In this document: one piece after another, positions 43,901 through 57,500 of the stretch
Layout: every line of letters starts with the position of its first letter
Numbering within the stretch: the first letter of the stretch is position 1
Assembly: GCA_013399855.1 (NCBI GenBank)
Contig: VXAY01006827.1
Coordinates: forward strand, 1,237,460 to 1,301,459
DNA length: 64,000 nucleotides
Direction: 5' to 3'
From: Oxyruncus cristatus
Lineage: Eukaryota > Chordata > Aves > Passeriformes > Cotingidae
The notes under the pieces: model-generated
Databases searched by the model: none
Told to the model about the DNA's origin: nothing
Seen by the model: the letters and a program-made list of their open reading frames with translations, nothing else
Program-made: the position numbers and the translations under genes

Positions 43901-45229
43901 CTTCTGGATGCATTCTGTGCATCTCATCTCTGATATTTATTTCGCTTACTCTTTATACCCCCCACACTCCCAGTTATCTGTCAAGACAATTCTTTCTCCA
44001 TGGGAGTGGACCAGAGACATAACTGGATAATGCAGTCACCAGAACTCTTCCATGCTCACAGTAAACGAAACTGGTCTGTCCAATCTCCTCCCCAGAACCT
44101 TTTACCTCTTCATTCCACCAGCACCACCTGCTCAGTCTTTTCCTCTTCCCCTTTCTCTTGCCACTCCAGGAGGTGTGTAGATGCTTTCTCACAGCATTTC
44201 TCCTTGGCAAGTACCACCCAGCCTGTTTGTCCATATTATCAGGTGCATCCTATGCAAGAGGCCTGGTTGCAGCAAGGGTATAAATTGCACAATTAATGCT
44301 GGCACTCCACCAATCCCACCCATTTCACTTAGTATCACATGTGCACTCCACCCTACCTTACTCACACCATTTAAATCCTGGGCTTTTTTCCTCCTTTTCC
44401 TCCTTTTTTTTTTTTTTTTCCTTCAAGCCTCTCTTGTGTGTTTGATCCTTCCATGGACCTCATCAGTCCGTTTACTTGCCTCTGTCTCTACTCAGCAACC
44501 CCCCTCCCCCTTCCCCCTCAGGCCTCTTACATCTCTCATCATCAGCATAACTTATTTTCTTTCACTTGGCCCAAACTCTTGACAAAAATCCCACTAGTAT
44601 TTAAGGAAACAGGGTGCTAGGAACAACAGACTAGGAAGTAACACATGAAGAGTAAATCCTGCAGCTCCTCCAGAGAGGTGTAATTTCTCACGAGGAATGA
44701 ACATGCACAAGGTCAAACCTCATGGCACAGCACCAGAGCACAGTCTGTCTTTTACCTACCCCGGGGTCGACGTGACCATCCACGGAACAAAAAGGTGGAA
44801 GACCAGATGCAAATCGAATACCACATTTGTTCCAGGTAAACGAAGGGAAAAAAAGCAGGTGAAGAAGCAAAGGAAAAGAGTTGTTGCTGCCAAGTTGTTT
44901 CAGACAAAAACTAAAGTGCCGGCTATTCAATCCGTTCCCCGACTCCTTTCAATTGTATAAGCAGTGGCATTGTACAGGCAATTATCTCTGTACTTGCTGT
45001 TTCTCCCAGGGCACTCAATGTCCCCCTGCTTTCTGCCAGAGTTGTCCATCTATTCAGCATCTAACAAATACATGCACAATTGTGACATTTTCTTGATAGT
45101 CTGGTGCACAAGCATTAGAAAAATAAAGCCTTTTGCTTCTGAACTCCTGAAACGTCCTTTTACTAAATGCCACATACTAGAGCCCTGGCAGTCAACATGA
45201 AGCACTACAAGAAATACTTAAATCACATT
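34956..45229. other. Intergenic between the CR1 and the B3GNT2 3' end, no gene seen
   Basis: No recognisable exon. A/T-rich blocks at about 37990-38130 and 43430-43625 carry dense TAATTA-type motifs. A pyrimidine-rich tract covers 44390-44520. TMEM17, expected on this side by synteny, is not in the window. Confidence 0.5.
42243..42255 (+). repeat. (AT)n microsatellite
   Basis: A short perfect run of AT dinucleotides. Confidence 0.8.
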
Positions 45230-46462
45230 TTTATTTTTCAAGTTCAAAAATAACAATTAGCTTTATTTAACATGTTACACGTATCAGATTTAAAATATCA
45301 TGCTCTATTTAAATATCTGAATGACAACACTATACAAATAAAATGTTACACAAAATATATTTAAGAAAATGTTTTGGTCTTCCATCTGAACAATAAATAG
45401 ACAGGCACTTCTACATGTACAAAGAAAGCAACCACTATTTAGAATAATTCTCATAAGCAAGATGTGGAAATACAGAAGATCTGAGTTTCGAGAACACGTT
45501 TAACTCTTCGTGAGGCTTCATGCAACTTCAACGTTTGTTTCAAAATCCTTTGAAACTCTTTGTATCTGCACAAGTCTGCATTTGCTACTGCTTTACAGGA
45601 GATCCAAACCGTGCTCTCATAGGCAATGTGCAATTTCAGTCATTCCCACCAAGCTACCTGATCACATTTAGTGCCCAAACGGGAAACAAGGATTGACCAG
45701 AGTAGCTTTTCACATAAATAACATAAGCAATAAGTCATCTTTAGAAGTAAGTTTGAGGCAGGGGCCAGACCTAACTGTACCTACTGCCCAGCTCCAAACA
45801 AAGTCTGCTCTTTTTCCTTACATATTGAGCTCTTAAGGGGTGTTTCAAGCAGTATTATGCTTTTTTTGTATTACAAAAAAAAAAAAGGCATCATCTAATA
45901 AAAGGATAAATCCTTCAGTCACAGTTACACTTTGCACAAAAGATCCCAAGTAAAGGAGAAAATACCGTTTTGGGGTGCAAAAGAACTGAAAACTATACAC
46001 TAAAACAAAAATCTAAAAGTCAAAGTCTTGTAAATGTTTCATACCTAAAGATAAAACTACATTCCTCCAATTTGTGTATTTTCAATTTACAGTGGTTTCC
46101 ACAACACAAACACTACTCAAGGAAAAATTATCTTCCACCAACACAATTAATGAAAGATGCATTGTGGTAGGCAATCCCTGTTTCCAATACAGCTAACCAG
46201 TCACTGACAGCTAGTTATATCCTCAAAGTCTCTTTTAAAATTAAGACAAATATTGAAACATAACGACCATCAGGACAGTGGAAAAGTCAGGACCAAGTCT
46301 TCAAGCCATCCCTTCAAATTTTAGTATTACTCTCATTTTCAAAAGCACAGGAAAAAAAGTTTAGGGAGAAAATTCAACTATTAAACAGAGCTTCAGTGAT
46401 CCACCAAGGAAGTCAGACCCAAACCTGGAAAGTTATTTGGACTTGGACTTATGCACGTTACT
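45230..46462 (-). other. B3GNT2: B3GNT2 3'UTR with candidate poly(A) signals
   Basis: A/T-rich sequence follows the stop codon. Minus-strand AATAAA hexamers occur at 45267-45262 and 45235-45230, giving a 3'UTR of about 1.2 kb, reasonable for this gene. The true end is not fixed by sequence alone. Confidence 0.6.
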
Positions 46463-47656
46463 TTAACAATTTAAGTGTGGATCTTGCAAGCGTGTCCAAA
46501 TCTTAATCATCTCTTGAGGTTTTCTACTATGTACTAACATTAGGTTTGTGTAGGAACATATGTTATTTCTGTATTTCTCTTCGATATCAAACGTTTTGAA
46601 GCCTTTGTGTTTTTCTGGAGCAAGCCCAAGCTTCTGAAGGCACATTCCAGTATAAACATCATCAATAGGGTAAAGGAGTACCTGGTCAGATGCATTATTC
46701 AGTCTCAGTGCCAGATCACCAGAGTACAGAAACCCGCCACCTCCTGCATACGGAGGGTATGAACCTTCATAAACGCTCTCTGGGATGTAGTACTTCAATT
46801 TTTTTTCTCTGTGAGGTCCAGCATCTTTGATCACGTCGCCTATAAATAAGTCTTTGGCTTTTTCCTTTGATAAGCTCTTCAAGTAATCCAGGATCTGATG
46901 GGTATTCACAAAAACATCATCATCACCCTTAAAAATAAACTGGACGTTCGCGCAACTGCTGCTGACCCACTTCAGAAACAGCACCTCTTTCAGAGTCAGG
47001 TTGAAGAAAGTGTCTCTGTAGTTCCAGAGGAGAATGTCTTGGTGGGTTTCACTCTCAAACTTCAGCATGTGTGAAAGATCGGGAAAATGATCCTCTGGTG
47101 GGGTCTGTCCAAGTAAGAAGACCCTTTTGACTATCACATCCCCTGATTTAATTTCCTTGCCCCAGGATTCCCTAATTGCTTGCCTTCTATCAAAATGGGG
47201 TATAAGTGACTTAATAGCCAGCAGCAGAAAAGGTTTATGTTCGCACTTGTTTGGCTGATCCATTACTAATGAATAATTTCTACATCTCAGATAAAGTAGA
47301 AAGTCTTTGAATCTGTCTGGCAGGTTTGCAAAGTCACTGACCTCTGAAGACACCCACGGGTCAGGGTCACAGGAACTGAGAGCACTCAAGTTAGAACTCA
47401 AATTCTCTTCCACAGTCATGTTGGAAAGCAAGGCCAGAATAGGGTTGTACAGGAGTTCAAGCTTCTGCTGCTGTTTGTTCCAATAAGCTTTGTGAGGAGT
47501 ATATTTTCTCCAGAATGTGCTACGTGGTATAACAACACGGCCTTTGGCATTCTTCTCTTGGCTGCCACTTTTTGATACTTCCACAATCACATAAATAAAA
47601 ATGTTCACCATCATCAGAATTCCCAGCAGCTTTAATCTTCTGCGTCCAACACTCAT
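46463..47656 (-). CDS. B3GNT2: UDP-GlcNAc:betaGal beta-1,3-N-acetylglucosaminyltransferase 2
   Basis: A 397-aa, single-exon CDS, the same length as mammalian B3GNT2. The enzyme adds GlcNAc in beta-1,3 linkage to terminal galactose and, with beta-4-galactosyltransferases, extends poly-N-acetyllactosamine on glycoproteins in the Golgi. The sequence shows a short cytoplasmic head, a signal-anchor helix (about 9-26), a stem, and a glycosyltransferase family 31 domain from about residue 140. The DDD metal/nucleotide-sugar motif is at 245-247 (FKGDDDVFVN). Also present are the PYAGGGGFLYSG loop (about 302-313) and IDDVYTG (331-337), which carries the expected catalytic aspartate. N-glycosylation sequons include N79, N89, N127, N219 and N321. 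All key motifs are intact. Identification rests on recognition of the family and of paralogue-specific sequence. Confidence 0.97.
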   Translation of the reverse strand: MSVGRRRLKLLGILMMVNIFIYVIVEVSKSGSQEKNAKGRVVIPRSTFWRKYTPHKAYWNKQQQKLELLYNPILALLSNMTVEENLSSNLSALSSCDPDPWVSSEVSDFANLPDRFKDFLLYLRCRNYSLVMDQPNKCEHKPFLLLAIKSLIPHFDRRQAIRESWGKEIKSGDVIVKRVFLLGQTPPEDHFPDLSHMLKFESETHQDILLWNYRDTFFNLTLKEVLFLKWVSSSCANVQFIFKGDDDVFVNTHQILDYLKSLSKEKAKDLFIGDVIKDAGPHREKKLKYYIPESVYEGSYPPYAGGGGFLYSGDLALRLNNASDQVLLYPIDDVYTGMCLQKLGLAPEKHKGFKTFDIEEKYRNNICSYTNLMLVHSRKPQEMIKIWTRLQDPHLNC

Positions 47657-47663
47657 TTCTCAT
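47520..47663 (-). other. Upstream ORF overlapping the B3GNT2 start codon
   Basis: An ATG at 47663-47661, 7 nt before the B3GNT2 ATG and out of frame with it, opens 47 codons and stops (TAG) inside the CDS at 47520. Its -3 base comes from the upstream exon, so its strength depends on the splice used. If translated it would lower B3GNT2 output. The B3GNT2 ATG itself has G at -3. Confidence 0.5.
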
Positions 47664-47665
47664 AT
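47657..47665 (-). other. B3GNT2: 5' end of the B3GNT2 coding exon and its splice acceptor
   Basis: On the minus strand, TTGTTTGTTTCTAG ends at 47666, just 9 nt before the ATG. The coding exon therefore begins almost at the start codon, and the rest of the 5'UTR must lie in one or more upstream exons. This matches the known B3GNT2 layout of a distant non-coding first exon. Confidence 0.75.
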
Positions 47666-50600
47666 CTAGAAACAAACAAAAGAAGATTTTTAGCCTCCCT
47701 CATATCAAGTTCTTGACCTCATAAAAATACAAAACTACTTTCAGGTGAACAATATGAAAATCAGCAGCCTGAAAACAGAGGTTACCTACGCCCCCAAAAA
47801 AGCCAAAGCTGACCTGTCTCTAATACATGCACACCCACAGCCCGTGGGTGTTCGGGGTCTCATCAGCAAGCTGCTACCAACGCACAGTTCCCATTTGCTG
47901 CTTAGAAAAGTTACACAGCATTTCACGGGCCACCTAAATCAGCCCCCAGTGTTTGCTTCTTATTTAGATCTCCTTTGAACACTTGACTGTATTAATGATT
48001 AGAACCCGAGCCCTCAGCTTGGCAAAGGTGGGCAGAGAAGCTTTTTTTCTCCTTGTAAGGTGAGCTGAAGGGTATAGAATAAATTGCTATATGATAAGGT
48101 CAGTTATTTTTAAATTAAGTTTCAGGCTTTTATACTTGCACTCTTATATCTTCCAACTACATAACGGGCAGAGCCAAATTTTAAAGCATACAATCATTTT
48201 CTGACAATTTTGCTTGGCTGTTCCTTGGCAGAGGAGAGAGGCTGACAAAACTTGCCAGCTGCATTGCTGGTGTTCAGATCTCAGCAAACAGAGCAGAATG
48301 TGAACTTGGATTTATATCTTTTTTTCCTCCAACTGGAAAAGAAATGAATGGCAGCTGAAAGTAGAATTGTAATTATTAGGAAGCTTAAAAAAACTGAGAA
48401 GAAATAAAAAAGGAGAGTCTCCCATACATGCAAGACTTGGAATTCTGAATCAAAAGTTCTGTTACCCATCTCCAGTTTTTACTGAGAGAGACAAAATGGA
48501 TCAATCCCTCTTTCTTCCACAGCTGTCAGGATGAAAAGTGCAAGGAGCAACATGGAAGCAGTGTGTTCCTCTAAAGTAGTGCTTATCAAACTGTTTACCA
48601 GCCCAGGGGTAAATCCATGTACAAGCTACATGAACAATTCAGAATTAATAAGGTCAGCAAGACTACGTTTAAGTCATATATGGAACTCATTGTTGAAGAC
48701 ACTTCCATCTGCCAGGAATATAAATGATTATCAGAAGACCAGAAACACCTAATAGAAGATTTGTAATCACTGTTACAAGCCCAGCTGTAAACATGGCCTC
48801 TGAGGTCCTGAAGTCACAGAGAACAGCAGAGAGGGAGACTTGAAAAGTACACCTTGTACTTGCTGCTCTTTTCATATTTTTTTTTCCCCAGCCATCACCA
48901 GATGACTGAGCTAGACCGACCCTTGATCTCTTCTGGTTCGATTAGCCTTACTTTCTTTTAGTCCTCAACAAGTTAAACACTAAACTACAAAAAATTCAGT
49001 AAGAAAGCAGCAGGTAAATAATCAGCAATCTTTTTTTCTCTAATTTGACCTTATTAAATCCAAAGGGGGGGGGGTGTATTTCTGAAATAAAAAGCCACTC
49101 CCAGAACCAACAGGCTAGTCAGAAACATCCCTGTTCTTCCTCACATACCATCTGCATATTTATCTTTGTACATACTCAGGCCAGGTCCACTTTACGTATT
49201 AATTCTCAGTCAGCTATGAAGTTTCTGGTCTAATTTTAAAGTAGTTTTCTTCTATACTTTAAAGACAAAAAAACACACTTGTGGTCAGTGCCATCACTGA
49301 AGCTAAACAGCTGAACTGTTACAAAGCACTGGTTGGTCACACAGAGTTCAAAGAAACTTTATCTTCCTCTTTCAACTGCCACAGCAGCTTCCACTAAGAA
49401 CAGATAATTAAATACTATTTTCTACCACTTTCCTTCCGGTACAACAAAAATATTGAGGAGGCAGCTATCCCCTGTTCTGTACTACTCCATGCAGCTCAGC
49501 ATGTATATCAGTGCTTATCTACCCTGTCCTCTAAAGCACTTCTCACCAGAACAACAAATGATGTGGTATCCGACCTGTGATCCCGAGACTCCAGAGACAA
49601 CGGGATGACACGCTCCCTCCTAGTAACAGCCAACAAAAATCAGGATTGTGGAGAGCTCAGCCAAAGCTTGATTTTGCAGGATACGTAGCACTAACACAGC
49701 TCATCTGTCACAGCCCCCAGCTTACTAAGCTGTGAGTATTCAACACCTTTAAGTCATCAGGATACTTGACTCTTTCGAACACCAGACACCATTCGCAAGC
49801 ACTTAACAAAATCCTTCAGAACACTGTGACTGCAACCCCCTGCACCAAATGAGACAGGGATCCTATGCAGAAAAATCTCCATTTCCTATTAGACTTGGTA
49901 GGACTTCTCATCAGAAAAAGTCTGGCAAGGTCATAGTGGTTCCATCACACGGAGCACAGTAAAATGCTATCGGTCCCACAAGTAAACATTTCCAGCCTCA
50001 ACCCTGTTCCAAGCTGTGGATCCACAGGCAGCTGAACAACCCTAATCACCTGATCACTCTCTTTGATGGAGAGACTCTCTCCTCCTCCCTTTGTGACTCC
50101 AAGAACTCGGGTCCAACCCCTCCCTCACACTGGCCCTGGTGCTCTGCCAGGCCTCTCCCCGACTCAGTTCCCATCACCAACGCGGCAGAAAACCCAACAC
50201 TGACCAGAGATGCACACCAGGTAAGCACCACAGCAGCTACAGTGGAAGCACAGGGCAGACGGAAGCAAAGCAGACACATCTCCTCTCTTCAGCAGGGATG
50301 ACAACTCATGAACAACTGAGCCTCGGTTCTGGATCCCCACCATCCTCCAACAAGAGGCTTTCTAGCACTGTAGCTGTGACAGAATTACTCTTGATGCCTG
50401 GTGCAGGCAGTCATGTACCACCAGTCTCTGAACAGACTGTGCAGGTGCAAGGTAGAACACCCAGCTTTTCCACCTTCTTCCAAGTCTGACAGAAACCACG
50501 GCAAACATTTGCATCTTCTACTGAGGACAGGAGTTATGATGTATTTTCTAAGTGGGCTGAGTAATGTGTCTACATTATCTGACTGCCAAACCCAAGCATT

Positions 50601-53600
50601 AAAAGTCCATTTATTTACTAGGGCTGACAAAAGATAAGATAATCCTTATTAGCTGCAGGTATTACACCTACCACTCTACTGGTTCAGGAGTAAACTATCA
50701 GGAATTTGGCAAAACAACGTTTTAATTCAGCTATCTAACAGATAGAACCACCCTTCTCTCTTTGCAGAGGCAAGCTGTAACTGGCACCAAGGCAGATTTG
50801 GATCCTACCAGGTAACTTCAGTTTGAGGCCTGGTAACCCTTACAGAAGTTGTTCATGCAGCACAGCTTCTGACAGTGCCAGCAACAGCGTGTGCAAGAGT
50901 GACACTACATTTCTGAAAATAATTTAATTACTTAACACATCACAAGGCATACCCAGTCCTCCTACCCTCCTGTGAGATGTATCAGTTCTCCTAAAAGCTC
51001 AGTTTTGTCCAGTGAGTCAAGAGACTTCCGGATTGAGCAACAACACAGTTTTAGAATGTGAAGATGTTAAGAGCCCCAGGCTGTTATAAAAATTCTGTGC
51101 TATTTCCAGCTTTAAAGAACTTGAACGCTATTTATTTTTTAAATACACACAGTCATGTCCCTCTTTCCCCCCCCCAGGCTTTACACAAGTTCACTTTTAT
51201 ACAATAGTAATTAAGGAAATCTTAAGAACTGGAAAATACTGAACAGAGCTCAGTATTCTGTTTCTACAGAAGCACGTCACACACAGTGGCTACCACTGGA
51301 AACAGCCAATGTTCTCTGTGTTCTTTAAACAGCACAGTCTGAAACAGTGTTCCAGTTGGAAGAAAGTTATCAAGATAACACACTACTCAAAGCAATGAAA
51401 TTCAGAGCAGTTTATGTTTATTTTAACATGGGTTTTAATTATTTGCATATATCTGCTTTGACACATCTTTCAGCATATTATTTAGCTTTGGGAGAAATTC
51501 CAGTCTTCCAGTATTTGAATACCAAAGGACACCAGTGCAGCTTGTGCATGGAATTTCAAGACCTGAGTAAATAGCAAGACTAGGAAGGGATGTATTTGTA
51601 TTTTCCTAAAATACAGTCCAAGGCGTAAAGAACCATAAAGAGTTTAAATAAATGACAAACTAACTTCACATTCTGTTTCCCACTAGTTATCTTCAGCACA
51701 CTTTTGCTCAAAAAAAACCCCAAAAGCAACACCAAAAAAATACTGATGTTATCTTCTCTATATACATTTGCCATACCAGCTATACAATGAATTTTTATAT
51801 GTCGCCCCTTTCCCTTCTATTTGGTCATTTTTGATACGACAATAACAACAACAAAAACAAGTAGTTTAGTACTTAAAGCTCACAAATAAGAATTTGTGGA
51901 GACTTCTTTTTCTGAGCTATACATCAATGGGACTTGGTGTAAGGTGCAAACCACAGAACATACTCAGTTTTGCACAGACTGTAAAGTCACTGTGCACTCC
52001 AAACACAAGTGATGGCTCCGGAGTGAAAGAACAAAGCAAGACCCCCCCTTGCAGCCTCTCAAACCTCATCCAAGTCACAACCACAACCAAGCAGAGAGAA
52101 CGTGTTCCAACAAGGTTCTCCTACAGCACAACCCACGAGTGACCACACTCCTTCGCTGGCTCTCATCGAGGCTCCAAATCGCAGGGATCAAGAGTCAGCC
52201 TTGATGAGGTGAGAACACCATCCTGTAAGCTTGTCAGGAGACAATCAGATTATCGGGGAAGCCAACTCCCCAAGGTGCAATGCACAGACCCCGCAGCTAA
52301 TCTGAAGGGGTCTGTGAGCACTACGTTTAAGTTGCTCAGACCACCACCACCACCGGGACGCCAGCAGGTTTCCACGTTATGCACAGTCTTGCTTTTCAAA
52401 GCAATCGGATAAGGCAGCACGTTTAAAGGCATCGCTCAGAGCAGCTACGCTCGGACCAAACTCAAGAAGTTTAACTTGCCAAAAGCTACGTTGACTCCTT
52501 GAGTTAACTTGTAAGTGTACAAAAGGGTGGGGAAATCCCTCCGACATCAAAGTTTGTTAAAGCTTAATGAGAATCCAACTCCCTACCCGTAATAGCCTAC
52601 TTGACTGCTGTCCCGACACTACCGATGTCAGCTTTCAACTGTGGTATTAAGACCTTCCATTTGCTGCTGAATGCCAAGTTCTGAGTATCACAATTCCAGA
52701 ATCTCCAGAGTAAGTTACATTATGTTCCTGTCACCACTTTGAACTAATTTCAGATGTTACCCTCCCTCTAGCTCTTCCAGCAGAAGAGAGAAGCTACCAG
52801 AACACGCTATTTAAAATAACACCTATGAAACCAAAGCTTTGTTGACTTTATATCGCTGTTTAGAAATACTGCAGCAACACCCATAAGATTTGCATTAAGT
52901 TATCTTTTCAAAGTAATTCAACAGTAAAAAATCAGTTTTAACTTCATCAAAACCAGCTTATGTGAAAGTCCTGCTTGACAGAACACTTGGAGATGGAATA
53001 GATACTGTCAGATCCCCACCATCTCAAACTGAATACTTCCAACCCAAACCAAACTGCTCAAGTCCCAAATTCCTCAACTGGAGAGTGATCTATTCTTTTA
53101 TCCATTTTTAAATGAGTCAGCTACCAGAAAGTCCTCAGATCATCCCAACCCTCTCTATACTTTAAGTTACTATGGGTGCCTCCCACAAAAGCTTTGGGTT
53201 TAATTAAGATATTTAAATACTGTGCACCGACTCAATTCACCACAAGTTAGGCCTAAATATTGCCTTTTTAGCTGTTAAAACTGAATTCTTGGATTGGCGG
53301 AAAGAATGTTCAGTTTCATATTTGAGTTGTTTTAAGTGTTTCTCCAGAAGATCAAGGTATATGCAAGAAAAGCCCTCTGGTCATTATGAAAAGTATTCAT
53401 TCTGTAAACTCAATCCCAGGTTTAATGGATAGTCCAATTTTCTACTGGAATAGACTACTTGAGTTTGGGTATCCTACAGGGATGAAAAAGCAACGGAGCT
53501 CCACGTTAGCACCACACTTACATAAGGCAATTTAAATTTAAAACATGGCAGTGTCCCTATAAATTAGTACATCATGCTAAGATCACCATTCTATACCGGC

Positions 53601-56600
53601 ACACCTACAAGCCACAACAAACATCTATGAAGGTGTTCTCACTGCACATGAAAAAAAACCCCAAACCAAAAAAAAAAAACAACCAAAAACAACACAAAAC
53701 AAACCTCTGACCAAAAAAATAAAAAAAAAAAAGTTTCCTTCTTTATCAGTAAAAAGGGTTTGGGTTGTTGGTTTCAGGTTTTTTTGTTAGCAACTGAGAT
53801 TTCCTGCTGACAACTGAGGGTAAGATCTCAACTCAATATAAAAACTAATATTAAAGTTTAATGTGCTGGTATTTGAAGGCCTGTGGTAGCAGAAGTGACC
53901 TGTTTTTCCCAATTCGTTAATACCAAAAAAAGTCATTCTCAGTTCAGTTCAAGCTTTAGAATTACAATATTGTAAATTTGTTAGGAATAACCCAGAGCTG
54001 CCAGCTTCTGATTTAAGAACTTCAGTTTTTAGTTACCCTTGACAGGCTTCAGCTTGAACGAACAGTGAATTATAAAGCATAAAGATAAGGGGTTTAACCA
54101 AGTGTCAGCAGAGAAGTACTTCTTGAAAGAAAATTAATTGCCATTCATCACGTCCATTACAAGTTGGGGAGGTACAGTTCCATGGCAGTTTGAAACAGTT
54201 TCAGTCATAGCTGACTCATTCCTGTAATTTATTTCTTCCCCTCCAAACTGCACAGTCCCATCCCACGTTCGCACGGAAAGGACTGCGGTGAATCGCTTCA
54301 GGGAGCCACAGGACGAAAAAACACCTGACAATAAAGCAGCAATGAAGTTTTCAGCTGCCTCACGTCACTAGATGCATTTGCCACTGTGCTGCACAAACAC
54401 CAGGGACAGAGCAGGACAAGAGTGAAGACTCCCACAGCCCAGACCACGGCAGATCCCGTTTTTCATCAGCTTAAGCTTCCATGTACCAGCACGTTGCTGC
54501 TGCAGCCCAGCACTTCTGGTCTTGTTCACCCACAGAGGTCCCACAGGCAGGGACAGACCCACCACTGGTCCAACAAAAACAAAGAGAGTTTGGGCAACCT
54601 CGTATTTAACAAAATACACCCCGGGGTCTGAATTTCTCTAACACCTTCTGTAAGCAGGCCAGTGGGTTGCCTACTGAACCCACCCATTTCTGCTGCTCTT
54701 TGTTCAGGGGTTCGTTTCACCCGGAGTGTTATCTGCCCATAATTACTAGAAAGCCAAGGAAGAAGATAATGAACTGCCTTCCTCCCAGATTCTTAGTGCT
54801 TGGATCCCTCCTAGTTCTGGTAACACACTGCAAACCTGACTCATGCTTCCAAGGTACATTTAAAGAGATAAAGTCTGCTGGACGGACACGCTCTTACTCC
54901 TTGCTTTTGTGCTGTATTTGAAATAAAAAAGTTGATTTAATGTACCTATTCAAGAGGCAGATGACCATAATTTCCACAAACAAGACAAGTCATCTCCTCC
55001 TGGTATCTCTTCCAGTTTTATCTTAAAACCAGTAATTAGTACTGCCTTAACCATATCTCAACCACCTTTATGTCTGCATAGAGAGCATTCATTATTTAGT
55101 CAACTAACAAAACCATCCTTCAAGTCATCAAAACTTTAACATTACTTAGCCACACACTGATAAAAACTATGTTTCAAAAGCAAGTACAATGTAACCTGGT
55201 ATGTCTGTTGAAGTTACTACCTACCCCTGATGACCACTGTCCTTTTGGGTTAAAAATAAACCAACACTGGTTTTCAATTTGACTTCCACAAGCTGCTGCT
55301 TTTGCAGTCAGTGGCTGGGTGATGGGATACACAGCTGGGACTTCCCAGCCATCTCAAGCCACATTTCCCTGCAAGTGCTGTGTGGTTGCTCAGAAGGCAA
55401 TCCAAACCAAATTCATACTGTGAATATTCATGTCAGAGTTCTGGGATCTGCCTCTGAACTTACAGTACTGAACTAAACACGTGTTTGAGAATGCAGAACC
55501 TACCCTTCAAAATGCAAATACATGAAAAATACTTTTGCCTTCAACTGGTTTTGGTTTCAGGTGTAATTAACGAGTACAGTAAAAGTTTTTCATCTTTCTG
55601 AATAATTCATTTAAGGTTCAGAAAAATCAGTGGAGTTCACTGTCTTCCTTCAAACTTATAAAACCTAAGATACAGATCTCGTTCGAGCCTGTCAAGTTTA
55701 TGGAAAAGGAAACAATCTCTGCACAGCTTTAGGCAGCTAAAGATGCATATAAATACCAGGAGGATTTTGTAAAAGATCTTTAAGCCGGTTAGGCAGCTAC
55801 TCCCATTTTTGTTAACAGCAGATAATCATCTAACCCGATTAGAGACATCTAAATCCAAGTAGTACCTTCTGTACCTGTTACCTGCACACGGATGCAAAGT
55901 ATCCACTGATTTTGAGAGTGGTTTAGGTAACCAAACTTCAGCTGTTTCGCAGGTCTTTTAATTGTTTTTATTCAAAAGCAAATCAACAGCAGGTGTGCAA
56001 AAGACAGCCTTTCATTACCAGTTTCTAACATTCAAATATCAGATTTAAAAAAATACAGCTGCTCAAGTAAGATAAAACAGCACTAAATTCAGAGTACCAT
56101 GCGACATTCAGCTGCAGCTCTCCTTAAACTCACCTAAAAGAATCCCACCCTTTCCCAGGCCATGAATTCCCATATTTGCACAGCTCAGTGTACTGCATTC
56201 TGTACAGCCCTGAAGATAAGCAAACAGAAAGGCTGTTTCTCAATCCACTTAGTTCCTCAATTCAGTTCACAACACAGCCGCACGAACAGCTACACGAGCA
56301 CAAGAAACCCGGGGCACAGACAGCAGCGACTGCTTCAGCCACTCTTGCCTCCAAACTGCCCCGCGATCCAGCAGGATGCTCTGGGCAGGAAACCTGGGAC
56401 AAGCTGAATGGCAGGAGAATGGCAGGAAGCTGCACATCCCACTCACGCACCCTGACGGGGCACACCGACTTTCAATACCATACTTCTACTGCAAATTCCA
56501 TACAAGTGCGCATATGCTCTGGTGGCTCATACACCGTCGAGCCGCTGAGAATTAAAACTTTTACAGAAAAATAAAAATTACTAGTTCCCACCCACAAATC

Positions 56601-57435
56601 AACATTTCTTGCTCATTTAATTTAGAGAGCTGACTTACAAATTAAGTGATTTTAGTCAATTCACTCTTCTGTGAGCTTAAGATGAAGCAGCTGCTAAATT
56701 TCAGAAGTTATTTACAAAGAGGAACAGAACTAGAACAAATTAAGTGCTTTTCAACTCTTACTATTGTATTTCCCTCAAACAACAAAGCTTTCTTAACCAA
56801 CTGCTGATGGAAAGTGTTTCATCAATTCTCCCTTTAAAAAAAAAAATCTCAGCACCACACCCATCACACACTGGGATTCTTTTCCTCACTTAAATGCTAA
56901 CGGCCTCTCATGAGACACCAATTCAATCATTCTTCTGCACAGTTCATCACAAGACAGTTTAATGATCCAGTCTTTTCACTGGGTTTTACATGATCTGGAG
57001 ACTTGGAGAGGTTTATGTAGTCATCCTTTAAATCCTAAAAGGCCCAAGAGAGAGATACAAGCAAAGCGCAAGATCAAGCCCGAGACACCTGACAGTTCTT
57101 CCTATGCAAAAGCAAAATGTGACTGAACAGATCTGGCATTTATTCCCAAACTTTCGGTTAGTGACTTGTTCACTCTGTACTAAAACGACAGGAAGAGCTT
57201 TCATTGTATCATCAGCATCACCTTTGTTGCTTTTTTGCTGGTTTCTAAGCACATAAAGGGTGCTTACTCACATAAAGGGACACAGCCGTGGAGCAGTAGC
57301 AAACTCACTGAAAACGTTTAAATATATATTTGTGAGGTCAGCACGTGGCATAACAGGGAGATTACGTAAGTAAGTTTTGTTAACTGCACTCACAGGCACA
57401 AGTTCCTCTCTAAATCAAATGAAGCACCGTCCTGT
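47666..57435 (-). other. B3GNT2: Probable long 5' intron of B3GNT2 (first part)
   Basis: No convincing coding exon is seen on either strand. The sequence is A/T-rich with a few low-complexity A tracts, notably 53648-53733. Short open frames here show no recognisable domain. Confidence 0.6.
53648..53733 (+). repeat. A-rich low-complexity tract
   Basis: Mostly A with scattered C and single other bases, in the B3GNT2 5' intron. Similar shorter tracts are at 39461-39487, 60126-60147 and 60821-60845. Confidence 0.9.
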
Positions 57436-57500
57436 GCAGGGCCAGGAGCTGGACTTACACGATCCCTGTGGGTCCCTTCCAACTTAGGATATTCTGTGAT
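57436..57500 (+). mobile_element. CR1 LINE, short 3'-terminal fragment
   Basis: The sequence from GTGCAGGGCCAGGAGCTGGA through GGTCCCTTCCAACTTAGGAT to ATTCTGTGA is the typical 3' end of CR1. Only about 65 bp are left, without poly(A). Confidence 0.8.
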
